A DNA stretch of 64,000 bases from Chionis minor (taxonomy: Eukaryota; Chordata; Aves; Charadriiformes; Chionididae): assembly GCA_013398295.1 (NCBI GenBank), contig VZSF01003256.1, forward strand, positions 30,442-94,441, written 5' to 3'. This document shows, piece by piece, positions 25,178 through 37,039 of this stretch. The notes beneath the pieces are model-generated. The model was given only the letters and a program-made list of their open reading frames with translations. It made no database searches and was not told the origin of the DNA. The stretch's first letter is position 1; each line of letters starts with the position of its first letter. The translations under genes were made by a program, and so were the position numbers.

Positions 25178-26870
25178 GTAAGTTTGGTGGGACGGAGGGA
25201 CCAGTGTGGATCATCATGGCTGGGGGGACCTTTGTGATGTGGGTGCTAGGCTGAGGTCAGGCTGGGGCAATGTCCTCAGCAGAGGAAAGGTGTCCCAGCC
25301 CCACCTGGACACACAGAAGATGTGGTGGTGCTACAGTGGTGGAGTAGGGAGGTGCAGGGATTTAGAAAACCTCACTGCCTGATTCAAGGGTGGTGTCTTG
25401 GACTGTGAAGGGCTTCTCAAGTCTGTCTGTTGGTATTTTAGCCAGTGTCTTGAACCTGCTTGGCTCTCCTGGGGGGTGCTGCAGAGGGCTTGACTGAGTC
25501 AACTGAGACTTACTGATCCAGTTGTTGCTAAACCAGGGGAAGACATTAAACCAGCCTGCTCCTGAGCCTGTCCCCTTTGCCAGCTCTCATATCTGCAGTA
25601 TCCCTCGCGTGTCGTTCCTTCCCACCTGGGTGCTGGCAAGATGCTTCTCTTTGGCCATGGCTGTTGTCCCCGCTCCGACTCAGCCGGCTTCCCCTGCCGC
25701 TCTCGGCTGTGGCCTCTCCAGGGCTGCCGCCTCCCCTCTACTGTTGCCCAACGTGATGTGCGTGTTCCCAGGCTTATTGGCAGGGAGGTGCTGTGTAATC
25801 CCACCCCTCCATGCCCACAAGCCTGGCATTTATTATTTGCGGAGGCTTTCTTTAGCCAGCCCAAGACACTGCGGGGAAGTCCTCTCTAGGCCTGGGCTGG
25901 CCAAAAATTCAGTGGGTGGAAAATCTTTAGAGGCTGAATGTTGAGACTTCTCAGATGATGGTCCCTTTGATTTCCACTTAAGAACAAGTCATAGAGCTAA
26001 TTTTGATTATGACATCTCTCTGTCCTTGCAAAACACCCCTCCACTAAAAGGGACAGGCCTGAATCTCAGGGCCAGATTTTCCTTTGTATTTTATTTTGTG
26101 CCATCGTTCACAGCTCTAAAAAAAAGCCTGTAAATGAGCTGAGCTTCACATTCCATTCTCCTGTGTAGCCTCTATGTGGCTGAACAGATCCTGTCAAAGG
26201 TCTCAAAGGCTTTTAGGCATCTAATTTTCACCAGTGGGAGTGAGATGCCTGAATGCCAGGAGGTTTGGTCCCAGCTTGCTTCATGTCAGCCCCCGTTTTT
26301 ATTACACAAGAGTTTCTGCAGTGGCTGGAGGTGTCCTTGAGCCAAGGCTGGGGCAATTCCAGATATGCCGTTCTCCAGCTGCTGCTGAACATTCACCATC
26401 GGGTTTGTGCCATGTCGAGGAGCCAGCAGATCCTGTGCGAGATCTGTGCTACCTCCTGTACCAACGCTAACGTTAATCCAATCAAAGGTGACGGGTGAGA
26501 AATCAGCTTTGTTTCCCAGCTCTTTGTTTCAAGCAGATGAAGTTCCAGGTTGCTGAAGTACATTTATGGGCACCATTGACTGCGACTTGCCTGTTCATCA
26601 GGACTCCTCCAGGACAGAGGTAGCTGTCAGCTCTGCCTACATGCATAACCTTAACGTAAGGTAGATCTTCACCCCCTGCCACCCAGCCAGTGTCATGCCA
26701 ACATTGTTCTCAGCAGGTTTCTAGTTGCCGCATGGACGTACTGCCTTTGTGGGAATGTGGATCAAAGATCTGCGCTCTTCAAACAGCAATCTCTTTGACT
26801 TGATGAAGTATTATGAACTACTGCTTCATTTTAAGGGTAATGCTTAGGCCTTTTTCTCGACTGTCCACCT

Positions 26871-26890
26871 GTGATGTGGCTTTACATCAC
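26871..26890. other. Perfect 7-bp inverted repeat with T-box-like halves
   Basis: GTGATGT, a GGCTTT spacer and ACATCAC form a 7-bp stem. The flanks add CACCT before it and CTGTGATAAC after it, so CACCTGTGAT occurs twice as a direct repeat. Confidence 0.6.
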
Positions 26891-27836
26891 CTGTGATAAC
26901 CATGTAATAGGACTCCAGCACCTATCTGGTATCCTGTGCCCCTGCAAAAGCAACTCGAATTCCTGCTGTGTCCTGGGGGTTTCCTGGTAGGTCACTGGTC
27001 ACAGGAAAGTGGCTCTGAAGTTTTGCCCTGTCTAGTGTACATCAGAGTGTCACCAACAGTGCAGATGCTTTGAAATAAGTATTCTAGAAGCAGCTCTTCA
27101 ACCAGTATGAAAAAGCTTTGTTCCCTTGATTTATTCCTGGCTGTGTCAATTGAGTGCAACAAAGGGTTTGGCCGGATCATTCTTCAGCTACTTTGATTGG
27201 AATTAAAGAGATTTACCCCCAAGCTTGAGTCAATGAACAGCTCTGTCAAACTGGTATCTTCTGACACTGTTTTTGCCTGGAACAACATAAAAACACCACC
27301 ACAAGGTAAGACCAAAGGTCCATCAAGTTTCCCCTTGAAGGGGAACTGTTTAATGAATCCTGCAAACGCAGGGGACATCCCTCACCTGGGTCGTTTCCCC
27401 AGGCTGAAGCTCATCTCTTGCACTTTGGCTGTGCTGACCCCTGCCATCACTGCAGTTGAGGGAAACTCGGCTGCATGCTTTGTGAACTGGGATGATGTTC
27501 ATGTTCTCCCCTGATACTTATTTTTTTTTAAAGCATTGCCAACTTAGGCAATCAGACAACTGTAGCACACATTGCAACATTTGTTTTTCAAGGTTTTCTT
27601 CCCAGTTATAGAAAATTCCTTTAACGAAAACTCCCTTTTGAAGGACTTCTTGAGACTGAAGGTTGGAAGATGTGCCAATCTCCTGACCTGAAGTTCTGGC
27701 TCAGTCTTCTAGATGGAGAAGATACAGCTTTCAAGTCTCTATCTTGCAGGCCTAAACCACGATCTAGACTTGTCCTGGCCTAGTGCCTTTTGGAAGGAGG
27801 AGAGGTCATGGCTATGCAGACATCGGAGTAGATGTG

Positions 27837-28135
27837 CTGGCCCAGATCAAAGATGCATCTAGTCCAATATCCTGTCTCGAACAGTGCCAGCAGCAAATGC
27901 TTAGGGTAAGATATAAGACTATGGCAAGCCCCTAGTGATACTTCCTATGGCCCTTCCAACTCATGGCAATTTGCAACTGAAGGACTTCCTGAGCTATGGG
28001 TCATACCCACATCCCTGTGTGTGACCACCCTTGATGGATCTTTCAACGTCTTTGTTACTTGAACCCATTTATGCTTTTGGCTTCTGCAACATCCTATGAC
28101 AATGAGTTCTACCACTTAATTATGTGCTGTTTAAA
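27837..28135 (+). mobile_element. Ancient interspersed repeat of the sauropsid/amniote type (family uncertain)
   Basis: The stretch begins with CCCAGATCAAAGATGCATCT and continues through 'ccaatatcctgtctc', an 'acttcctgagc' segment, 'tgatggatctttc', 'acttgaacccatttatgctt' and 'aacatcctatgacaatgag', ending near 'ttaattatgtgctgtttaaaaa'. I know this series of blocks, in this order, from bird, crocodile and turtle genomes. The exact repeat family is not certain to me; an old non-LTR retroelement 3' region or a derived SINE are both possible. No coding potential remains. Mismatches to the remembered blocks are spread throughout, which fits an old insertion that predates this lineage. Confidence 0.7.
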
Positions 28136-30529
28136 AACATAGCCATAAATCATAATAGCCTTCAATTGTAATAAAAGCCTTGAATTTGGATAAGATTGCC
28201 AGCATGGATAAAGGCTACATAATTACGTTCGTGTATTATGTCTACAGCAATGGGAGCCTCATACCAAAGTGTGGGGAATACATACGACTAGTTTATGGCA
28301 AGATCTTCAAGAGAGGCTGGTAATTCAGGATCCTTCAGCTCTCAGCTGCCTGATGGCATGTGCTTTGGCAGGGTCTGGTTTATACAGAGCTGTTCATCTG
28401 TTTTCTTTTCCCCAGTGCAGTTAGTAGGAAAGGTTTATCCATCTTTGCAGACTGCTGTGGTCTCCTTTGTTGAAGGAGAAAGGTCAGGGTAGCAGATGCT
28501 TTTCCCGTGACTTTTGCTTCCCCGTGAATCTGCAAAGATTTGAGCAGCAATTCTGCTCTGCGCTGCAGTTGCGTTTTGAACCTGCCCGGAGATTCATCAC
28601 TTCTGACTCAGCCTGAAAGAGCTTCCTCGCGAAAACCAGCGTAGCCTTGGGCTTATTACAGGGCGGCAGAGGAAAGCCTGGCTCAGCCGGGGAGCTCCGC
28701 TGGGAGACTAATCGCTGGTTAGGTCCTTACTGGAAGGTAAGGGAGACCTTGCACCTGCTTTGAAGACCAACCTCCCCCCCACACCTTTTGTTGTCTTTGT
28801 GCAAACCTGGACTAACAAGTGCTTGCTGGAAGAAGAGATCCGAGAGAGGCTGGGATGAGCCCACGCTCATTCAGCCACAGCCTGAAGTACCCTGAGGCAT
28901 GGGACGCTGCGGTCTGCCTCTGGTCCCCCATCCTGCAGATGTCCTGTAGATGGACACACGTCCTGTGTCCTCAAGGCTGATCTGAGAGCTAAATCTGATT
29001 TGCTCCCTGGCATTTTTATTTTCCTTCACAAGAACTGATTTTTTGGGGAGACAGTGGCATGTAATTCTGCAATGTTTTCTGATGGAAATCACCAACCCCC
29101 TTCCATTTTTTACACAGGGCGCTGGTAACCTTGGCACCGCCAGCTCCTCAGAGTTTCTCTGGGTGGTTTTCTCTGTGAGTTTTGGGGGGAAGAAAGGGGG
29201 TCCTATTGCTTAATCCTTCCAGCTAAGTAAAATCATCTGCACTGGTAAATTCTCCAGGAGATGTACAGTTCACTGCTTGTCAGGCCAGGATATTAAATTA
29301 AGCAATTTTCATCAGATAACACATCTTCTGGTTCATGTAAAATGTCCAGCAAATCGCTGCACTCATAATTCAGTCTGATTGAAAGTGAGCTGCTAATCCA
29401 TTCCACTTTGGAGATACGCAAGAGCATGGCAGAGGGGCCATCTCAGCGGGAGACTCCTGTTTGCAGCCCTGCACGTGAACGTGCTCCCCTCGGGCTCTCC
29501 TCCCCTCCCCGCATCCCCCCGTGAGGCCGGGCAGGTAGTGCTGCTCTTGCTGCTGGTTTTTGCTGACCCTTTCAATGCTCCGTAGCATGGCCTGGATTAG
29601 CTGCTACGCGGGGAAGCCTTTTAAGCGATGAAACCCGCATTTGGGGAAATCATTCTGCTTGGGTTCCCTCCTGGCAGAGGTGGATGGTGGAAAACTCCAG
29701 GACGGCTCGTCTCTGGGTTATGTGTCCTATCGCCCTCCTCGGTGGCCCTGAGCTCCTGCCCCATCCAGAGCTTTGCCGTCCTTGCCAGCCCACGGGACGG
29801 GCTTGCCCAGAGCTGCCAGCCCTCTGTGGCAGCCTGCCCTCCCGCTGCAGCCAAAATCGGGTACCCAATGTCAGAGCATGCATTGGGACAGCCAGAATTT
29901 ATAACTTGGGATGTGTCATGAAAGCATCTGAAAATGTTCTGGTTGTCGTTAGCAATAATAATGATAATGGCGGTAGTTGGGGAACTTTTAATTTGCTGAT
30001 GCTTTATGGGTTCGCATTGTTCCAGCCTCCTCAAACAGGGGACTGGGAACCATTCCCCATTCCTTCTGTTTCTTTTTTAATTAGAGCTGAGTTACCCTGT
30101 GATTGCATGACCCCAGAAGCTGGAGCTTGAGGAAAAGCAAAAATATCTGCTATCGTGAGGTTGAGGAAAGGGACGTGGGTTCTATCACAGGGTCAGCCTG
30201 TTTCTGACGGAGCCTTTCTCCTAATAGACTAGAGAGAAGTGATTTCGGCGACATCAGGCGAATTGGGTGTTTTGCCTTTATGAGTAGCCATGGCCCATTG
30301 GGGACTGTGTGCCATACTGCACCTGGGAGCGGTTATGCCTCTAACCCAATCCATCTCCCTTTAGCCAAGGTGGAAAAAACCCATCTTCAGAGCCAGAGAT
30401 GCAACGCAGGGCAGCACCTCTCCGACGTGATTAACAAACCGGACATGAATCGCTTCATTAAGGCCGAACAACCCTGGGCAACCACATCATTATAAAAGAC
30501 CCAGGAAATCCTATAGCCGGGCAGACCAG
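28136..30529. other. No gene recognised
   Basis: Unique DNA, AT-rich at first and GC-rich near 29.4-29.9 kb, where frames of 137 and 148 codons overlap on opposite strands. A possible donor, AAGGTAAGG, occurs at 28735-28743 but its candidate acceptor is poor. Confidence 0.55.
29225..29395. other. AT-rich block, candidate conserved noncoding DNA
   Basis: Unique sequence with GGATATTAAATTAAGCAATT, ATCAGATAACAC and CATAATTCAGTCTGATTGAA. It lies in otherwise GC-moderate DNA. Confidence 0.2.
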
Positions 30530-30915
30530 AGACGTTCCCCCTCCCCCTGTGAGCAGAGCCTTCCTCTTCAAAACCTGGTGACCTTACGCTCGGGTAACTC
30601 CCGACTCCCGCTGCTTTGCTGGGAGGCGAAAGCCCTGTGCGATGCGCGGAGGGGTAGGGCTTTATTGCCTCCTTCCCCTCCGCGGGGGGCCCCCCGTTTT
30701 CAAAGCCCGGCTCTCCATATCCAGTCCTGCCCGCTCGTAAAAGGATTTGCAGCAAAATAAAATGACAGGTGAACAATCCCACGCGACCGGCTCCTGTCCG
30801 GATGGGAGGGTTGGGGCTCGGTGATGAACAGCCGGGGTTTGTGTCTTTGGGCAGAGTGGGACAGGCGATGGGAGGGAGCGGAGGGGCAGCGGTGCCGGGC
30901 TGCTGCGAACGAGCC
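30530..30915. promoter_or_regulatory. CpG-island-like segment
   Basis: By hand count there are about 27 CpG in roughly 380 bp at around 60% GC, which gives an observed/expected ratio near 0.8. That meets usual CpG-island criteria. It contains CCGCGGGG and several GCG/CGC clusters, and sits between ordinary CpG-poor DNA and AT microsatellites. In birds such segments often mark promoters, but I see no coding first exon here. Confidence 0.5.
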
Positions 30916-30943
30916 ACAATTAAGCTTGTTTTTATTTCTTTGT

Positions 30944-31048
30944 TATATATATATTACAGATAAAAATGTCTGTGTCTGTACAGAGTCACTCTCTAGAGTG
31001 TTGCGACGCAACAATATATCTCTCTCTCTATATCTATATCTCTATATA
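30944..31048 (+). repeat. AT and TATC/CT microsatellites downstream of a CpG-rich segment
   Basis: (TA)6 at 30944-30955 is followed, after about 55 bp of mixed sequence, by interleaved TCTC, TATC and TATA units at 31013-31048. Confidence 0.9.
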
Positions 31049-32565
31049 ACCAAACTTTGAATGTTTTACATATATATAATAATAACAAGGAGTTCTCTTT
31101 CTTTACTCAGATCTGAGTGCACCATCGGCGTGTTCATGGCCATTCCACCTTGGCTTCTTCCCACGCAGCCTCTCGTTACATCTCACCACCGCATCCTTGT
31201 TCCCACTGCCCGGTGCTGGGAGGATCCTGTCTCCGTGCTCTGCCCTGTGGGAAAATCCTGCCCAAAGTCCTTTTTTTGGGTCCCAGCTCCTTCACACCTC
31301 TTTGCACATCCAACAAAATTTCATCTGTAAAAAAAAACCTAGGAGGAGTTTTGCCTTAATAGAGCTGGATTTAACCTGTTGTTGCCTTTCTGAGCTGCTC
31401 TGGGAAGAAAATCAGGTTGAACCAGAGTCAGGTGCTTGGCAAAACGTTCCCTTCCTCCCCGTATTTCGGCTCTAACTTCAACGACTTCCTGCCTGTTGGT
31501 TCAGCCCATATTAGCTGTGTGTGGATTTGCATGCCGCTATTAGTTGCAGAGCAAATTAACCTTCTTCAGACCATATGCTGCTGCTATAACGTGTGCAACC
31601 CTGTTGTTAGTGACTGTAAAAAATAAAAATAAAAGCACAGTTGGACTCATATTATTGCCAAGAGATTAAATGCTGATGTTTACAGAATTGGCAGCATTTC
31701 CACAATGGGACTTTTGTCGTATAATCTTGTATCTACTGGGATTATCCTTTTAAAAAATTGGCAGTGTCCTCAGAAAGCGCGGCTTCTAGCTTATAATTTT
31801 TCTTTTATCTTTTTTTGGCAGCCGCTCGAAGAAATCTCTTTGCCATTTCCAGACTGGAGACCTTTTGTTTTTATACAGCAAAGTACCAGTTCTGTAAGCG
31901 ACAGATTTCTCCACTCAGCATCTTTGGGACACCCATCGATCAACGACAGGGAATTTAAGTAAGAGGAGGGGTGACTTGGAAAATAAACTCTTCACATTCA
32001 ACTGACGAAGTGGGAAACATCCGCTGCTGGCCTATCTCCACCGGCTTTGATGGAGTTGTGCCAGCACGGAGTTTGGCCCGGCGTCTTTCAAGTCATTATT
32101 CTTTCGTTGGTTATTTGCTAGAGCGCATTGAAAGCCTGAGTGAGTTTTACATCTGCTTCCTCACGGACTTTCTTTCCTTCTATGATGGACACACTTTGTT
32201 TTCTCGTTCGGCTTTCACAAGGCCTGGGTTGCAAACCCCGGTTTAATGGTGAACAGGTCTTTTTTTTGGGGGGGGGGGCGGAATCATGGGCCATGCGCGC
32301 ACGCAGGTATATGTGTGGTTTGTTATTCTAGAGACACCCAGCAGTAGTAAGGTATTTTTATGTACCTGGTAAAAATTAAATGCAGAAAAACTTGTTCTGG
32401 AGGAAAACCAGCACGCATGAAGTCTTTTGCTGCCTTTTTCTTCTTCAGTTTTAGCAAAGTCCTCTATGTAGAAGCAGAGCTTAGTTGCAAAGATGCAGAC
32501 ATCTTAAGCTCTGCCCATGCTTTAGGTAACAATTTAGATAATTATCAATTAAATGTAAACAAGCC
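31049..32565. other. No gene recognised
   Basis: Mixed DNA with short frames of 60-92 codons in several frames. The part from 32.33 kb is AT-rich. I see no repeat except the T8-G11 junction. Confidence 0.55.
32260..32280 (+). repeat. T8-G11 homopolymer junction
   Basis: Eight T are followed directly by eleven G. Confidence 0.95.
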
Positions 32566-32610
32566 ATCAATGTTAAGTTAATTATAATAATTAAGTTAAT
32601 TATAAAAAAG
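32566..32610 (+). repeat. AT-rich short duplication with TTAAGTTAATTATA units
   Basis: TTAAGTTAATTATA occurs at 32572 and again at 32591. Each unit carries overlapping homeodomain-type TTAATTA cores. Confidence 0.7.
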
Positions 32611-32686
32611 TGATTATAAATAAACCAATTGCTTAGATGACAATTAATTATCTTCCTGCCCTCCCTGGGGCCCCATCTCCCAACAG

Positions 32687-32808
32687 CTCTTGAGGACACG
32701 CTCAGCCAGGAGGACCTGAGCAGAGCTGCCTGAGTTCACCCTCTCCATGGGATGGGGTGGGACAGCAAGGGCTTTTAAAACCTGAAGATTAAGCGAAGCT
32801 GCTGGAAG
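32687..32808 (+). other. Exon-like interval (weak candidate)
   Basis: 'ccccatctcccaacag' ends at 32686 and AAG|GTAAGT starts its donor at 32809, bounding 122 nt. The acceptor tract is interrupted by G's, so the call is weak. No protein is recognised. Confidence 0.12.
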
Positions 32809-32838
32809 GTAAGTAGTTAAAAAGCCTATAAACCTGCT

Positions 32839-32840
<2 letters not shown>

Positions 32841-32871
<31 letters not shown>
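32841..32871 (+). repeat. Poly-T run, 31 bases
   Basis: Uninterrupted T31. No element with a poly-A tail is recognised on the minus strand beside it. Confidence 0.95.
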
Positions 32872-32874
<3 letters not shown>

Positions 32875-34022
32875 GCCTATCAGCTTTTCAGAAACTAAAG
32901 TTGTAGCTGGCTATTTGACGGCTGCTGGTTTGTCAAATTGCAGAAGAGGAATTTCAGATATAAAATGCCCCCTGCCCAACAGTAAGATCCCAACGGAGCC
33001 ACAAATCAGGCAGATGTTTGGGTCCCAGACACGTGTATTTTTCAGCACATGCAAAGAGGAACCCACAGCGATGTGCCCGACCTCCTGCGTGGCTTCTGCA
33101 GCAGGAGGAGGCGAGGGGACCTGAAAGCTCCCCGGCAGAAAGTGCAGGCGCAAGATGTTTGGTTATGGGCTTCCCGAAGAGGGAGCTTTTGGGTGAGGGT
33201 ACAAAACCTGCTTTGTCAGCAGTCTTCAGAAAGATACACTAAATTTTATCGATGCGCTTTCCAAGAGGATGGCTGAGGGCGTTGCTCCTTCTCCTTCCTG
33301 GAGAAGCTTGGCTGATGGCTTCTGCAAAGAGCAGACCCCAGAAGAGCCCTTGGTGGCCAGCAATAAAGGTGATCCAAAGCCTCCTGATCCTCTGATAACA
33401 ACAGTGGCTTGTAAGCACGTTTGGGGAGGGCTTATCCCTCCTTTGCAACAGGAGTGCACGTTTGGCTGTAAATTTCTTCCAGCTGTAAAGTCAGAGAAAA
33501 CACTGATAAGCTCTCCTGGCCCCCCCAGCCCCCCAGCTGGGAATGATAGATTTACCAGAGGTAACTCAAAGTACCAGTTCCCTTCTCCTCCACTGCTGGA
33601 GCATATGGAATGTATTGCGGTCTGAGGGAAATACATCTTAAGAATTTCTCCTGCGTCTCTTCAGGAGCGTTCCAGGGTGGATTACAGCAGGTGTCACAAA
33701 ATCAGCGGACTCTCTCTTTTTCCTTGGGCAATTAAAGCGGATTAAGTGACCAGACATAGTCAACTACACCCAAAAGTCACAGCAGACCTCTGCATCGGGC
33801 TCCAAAAGTTTTGCTATTGCTTGGGTTCGGGTGAGACTAGCGATGGAAGCTCCAAAATACTGGAAGAAAACGAGAGACTTTCCAACGGCAGGGGCAGCAA
33901 GGAAAGATCTGAGATCCGCCTGGAAAAATCTGCTCCTGTGAAGTGTCTGATCCTGGGCTGCGATAAGCAGTTTCCATAATGTGCTATTTATTCTCTGCTG
34001 CCTGAGGAATAAAACTGAAACA

Positions 34023-34061
34023 CCCTTGTTGCTCCTCTGCACCCCTGTTGCTCCTCTGCAG
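34023..34061 (+). repeat. Short tandem duplication of about 19-20 bp
   Basis: CCCTTGTTGCTCCTCTGCA is followed directly by CCCCTGTTGCTCCTCTGCAG. Two units are present. Confidence 0.85.
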
Positions 34062-36116
34062 TAAGTGGAACTGCCTGGGAGATGGACCGGTAAACGTGAA
34101 TTACCGGAGGTCTTCAGCTCTCGGAGTGCTCGCTTGCGTCAATTTTTCTTTGAAGTTAGTAGCCATTTAGGTATTCTCAATGGTAATATCTTCCACCAAA
34201 AGCAACAGGCCAAATCCTGCAGTTAACCAGCACCTTCTATGAAGGCACCCAGCACCGGAAAGGACAGAGTCATCCCCACAGGATAAATACACTCTGGGGT
34301 TTTTTTTTTTTTCACTTGTGGCTAGGATTCACTCTGGATAAAAAGGGGATCAAGCTGAAACACCAGCGAAGGCACATCCATTACGAGTAGTCGGAGCTTA
34401 AGCTGCCAGGCTGATGGGAACTCAGAGCTGAGATAAGAATCTGTGCGTTGACCCATAAGGCTGAATTATCCACTATATGGAAAACCACTGACCTAATCGT
34501 CTTCCAGGAAAAGGCGCAGCATATTGGAAAGTATATGGAGAGGCTTGAGAAGAAAATTGGGAAAGACAGACCATTTCTCCCACTGGAAGATCTGGGACCT
34601 ACTGCAGACTTGGGACGGGTGTTTCCAAAGTGCTTTCGCATGTGGAGGAGTTTTCTCCGGTGAAGTTTTCACCACAGCACTGAGAGGGATCTGATTTATG
34701 GCCCTCAGAGCATCCAAGACACCACAATTGCATTCAGTTTTATGTCAACTCTGGATGCAAAGGCAGGACTTAATGTAGGCTAGACCCGTGTCTGTCAGGC
34801 TTTCCTTCTGCCTTGGTCCCTCCCTGCTGATCTGCAGCATTATCTGTTATTTCTGCCCTAATTAAGTCTGTGCCAAACCCAGGAGTATTGTTTGCAGGGT
34901 ACTGTTACGCACCTGGAGGTGTAGAAAGCTGGACACCGGTGGGGAGGTCAGTGGGTTTGCCTGCAGTTGGCTTTTGTCCATTGTCCTTCCTTTTTTCTCT
35001 CCATAAACTGTATCTGTGTGAGGTTTGAGGTTTAAAGGCATTTGTCTGGGTTTTCTGGATGTCTTCTCGGAGACGTAGGTTGCAGGTTCTGACCAATAAT
35101 GTGAAGTCACATATATGGCAACAGGGAATGACCATCGTCTTGGTGGTTCTTGGCCTGATGCTGAGAAGGAGGTGGGTCGGCCTGTGGCCTCTCCATGGGG
35201 TGGTGTGGGCTGACAACCCCCTGCCCTGGGAGTGTATAGGGGAGGCAGACAGAGTCTGTCCTCCTTGCCCGGTGTCCTGGAAAAAGGGACAATAACAGCC
35301 CAGAGTATGTGGGTAAGATGTGGGCACAGAAACAGAGCCAGGTTTTTGTGGAAGAAAACATCTCTGAAAAAGTGTCTGGGCAAATCAGTCCCTGTTTTTC
35401 CCTGGAAAGGACCTTCACTGTGACTCTTTGCTCTGTAAGGAAAGGCTGTGACATGCAACCCTGTTGTGTGTCCCAATATATTTTGACTGCCAAAGTATGA
35501 CAGCATATCTGGAGCCCATCCTTGATGGATGTGAGATGATGTTAGCCAAGCTGGAGGAGAGGGAATCTTCTCAAATAACTCTCCTCATCTACAGACCAGA
35601 TTTCCAATTGTCCAGACTCCATCCATAGTCAGTGGAGGGTGATCAGCAACCCAAGAGACCATCCTTCAAACCAAATGTCATTTTCAGGTGGGAAGAAAGA
35701 CCTTCTGAGGCATCGGTCCCTTCACCCTCCCTACAGAGAGGGCCTGGGGACAGCCAACCTTTGATGGCCAACGTTGGGTAAAGGAGTCCCAGCCATTATC
35801 AACCCTGGTGAGTCAAGACACAGACTGGAAGGAGTCCTTCCAAACTGGGTTACAAGCAAATGCCTCTCACCTGGAGATTTACGTGAATTTGCTGCTAAAC
35901 TAAGAGAATTTAAAAGCTGGTGAGGTGCTGAACAGGCACAAGAGATGTCTGAGGATGTAACAAAGTGCAACCTGAATATCTTACACCTTGCCGGTGAGCC
36001 ATGCTTAATGGGTCAGGCAGCAGAGGTGCAATAAAATCAATAGAGTTGGAGTGGAGATCTTTGCGGATCCAACAACTGGGTGGTTTGGTTTTGTTTTATG
36101 TGTCATATTGCTGCTG

Positions 36117-36133
36117 TTTTTTTTTTTTTTTTT
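36117..36133 (+). repeat. Poly-T run
   Basis: T17, followed after ATATTT by a C-rich stretch. Confidence 0.9.
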
Positions 36134-36837
36134 AATATTTCCCCCCCACCCCTATCCCATGCCTTCCCTCTAAGTGTTTTGTTTTCTTGCAAAATTTTTA
36201 GGTTTAACCCTCGGGAAGGCTAAGATTTGAAGGGTAGCTGCAAGAGAATTGAGGTCTATTAGGATGTAAGGTGTTTGGCATGATTCGCGCTAAGAAATAT
36301 CTGTGAGAGTAGAAAATAGGAGCTGTATCCGATACACCAGGGAAGGAGCTGAGTCTTTGCAGCCAGGGCTGCGGGCTCCAGCTCTAACCCCGGCCTGCAA
36401 ATTGATAGAGAAAAATTCGGTGACTGCCGTATTACCGCACTAACGAGGAACGCGCGTTCTCCTCTGATCAAAAGTCTGAAACACAGCGCGCTCCCTCCGC
36501 TGCGCTGCCTCTGATCTGCAAATACATCGCTGGTTTTTATCACTCATTTTTTCTTTATCTGAGCGGAGCTGGTCTCAAGCGCTACAACCTGATTATCTCT
36601 GAGGAGGCTGCCAAAAGCATGTCGGGGATCGTTAAACGCAATAATAAAGGAAGCAGGAGGAATCAAGTGGTTTGAGTAGGAAATCAGAAGGAATTCCTGG
36701 CTGAGGTTGCCAGTCCAGTGAAGGCTGGGCTTGCAGCTCGCCGCGAAAGAGGAGGTCACAGCTCACGACTCCTGAGCCTCCTCCAACTCCCGAGACGTTA
36801 AATGTGCGTGTTCTCTTCCCCAGCCCTCGTTAAGAGC

Positions 36838-36887
36838 ATCTTTACATACCCGCTAGAGGAGTATCTTTACATACCAGCTAGAAGAAC
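36838..36887 (+). repeat. 25-bp direct tandem duplication
   Basis: ATCTTTACATACCCGCTAGA and ATCTTTACATACCAGCTAGA lie 25 bp apart. The two units differ at only a few positions, so the duplication is fairly recent. Confidence 0.85.
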
Positions 36888-37039
36888 AAGCAGCATTTAA
36901 AGAGGAACTTCAAATCCCCACTTGGGCCACAGGTTTGGCCACGCAGAAGGGTGTCTTAGACTTTGATATTTAGCCTGTGGCTTTGAATTTGTTAGTGCTA
37001 AGGTGCTAAGGAAAGAGATGGTGTCAATTCGGTTCGCAG

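Larger units (their letters stand above)
23714..27836. other. No gene recognised
   Basis: It contains an A15 run at 23840-23854 and a GC-rich part at 24.0-24.3 kb, where frames up to 194 codons overlap on both strands. GC-moderate DNA follows. No domain is recognised in any frame. The small inverted repeat at 26.87 kb and the weak exon-like interval at 25.0 kb are listed separately. Confidence 0.55.
32872..36837. other. No gene recognised
   Basis: It includes the longest frame of the window, 214 codons on the minus strand (34862-35506). Two other minus-strand frames of 140 and 128 codons overlap it, which argues against coding. A cluster of CpG at 36.28-36.76 kb is too sparse to call an island. 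Confidence 0.55.

Noticed and set aside
28662..28736. Exon-like interval ending in AAG|GTAAGG
   Set aside because: The acceptor side has a poor pyrimidine tract, so the pair is not convincing.
34862..35506. 214-codon minus-strand open frame, the longest in the window
   Set aside because: Two other minus-strand frames overlap it, composition is proline/serine/threonine-rich, no domain or splice context is recognised, and long chance frames are expected in stop-poor DNA.
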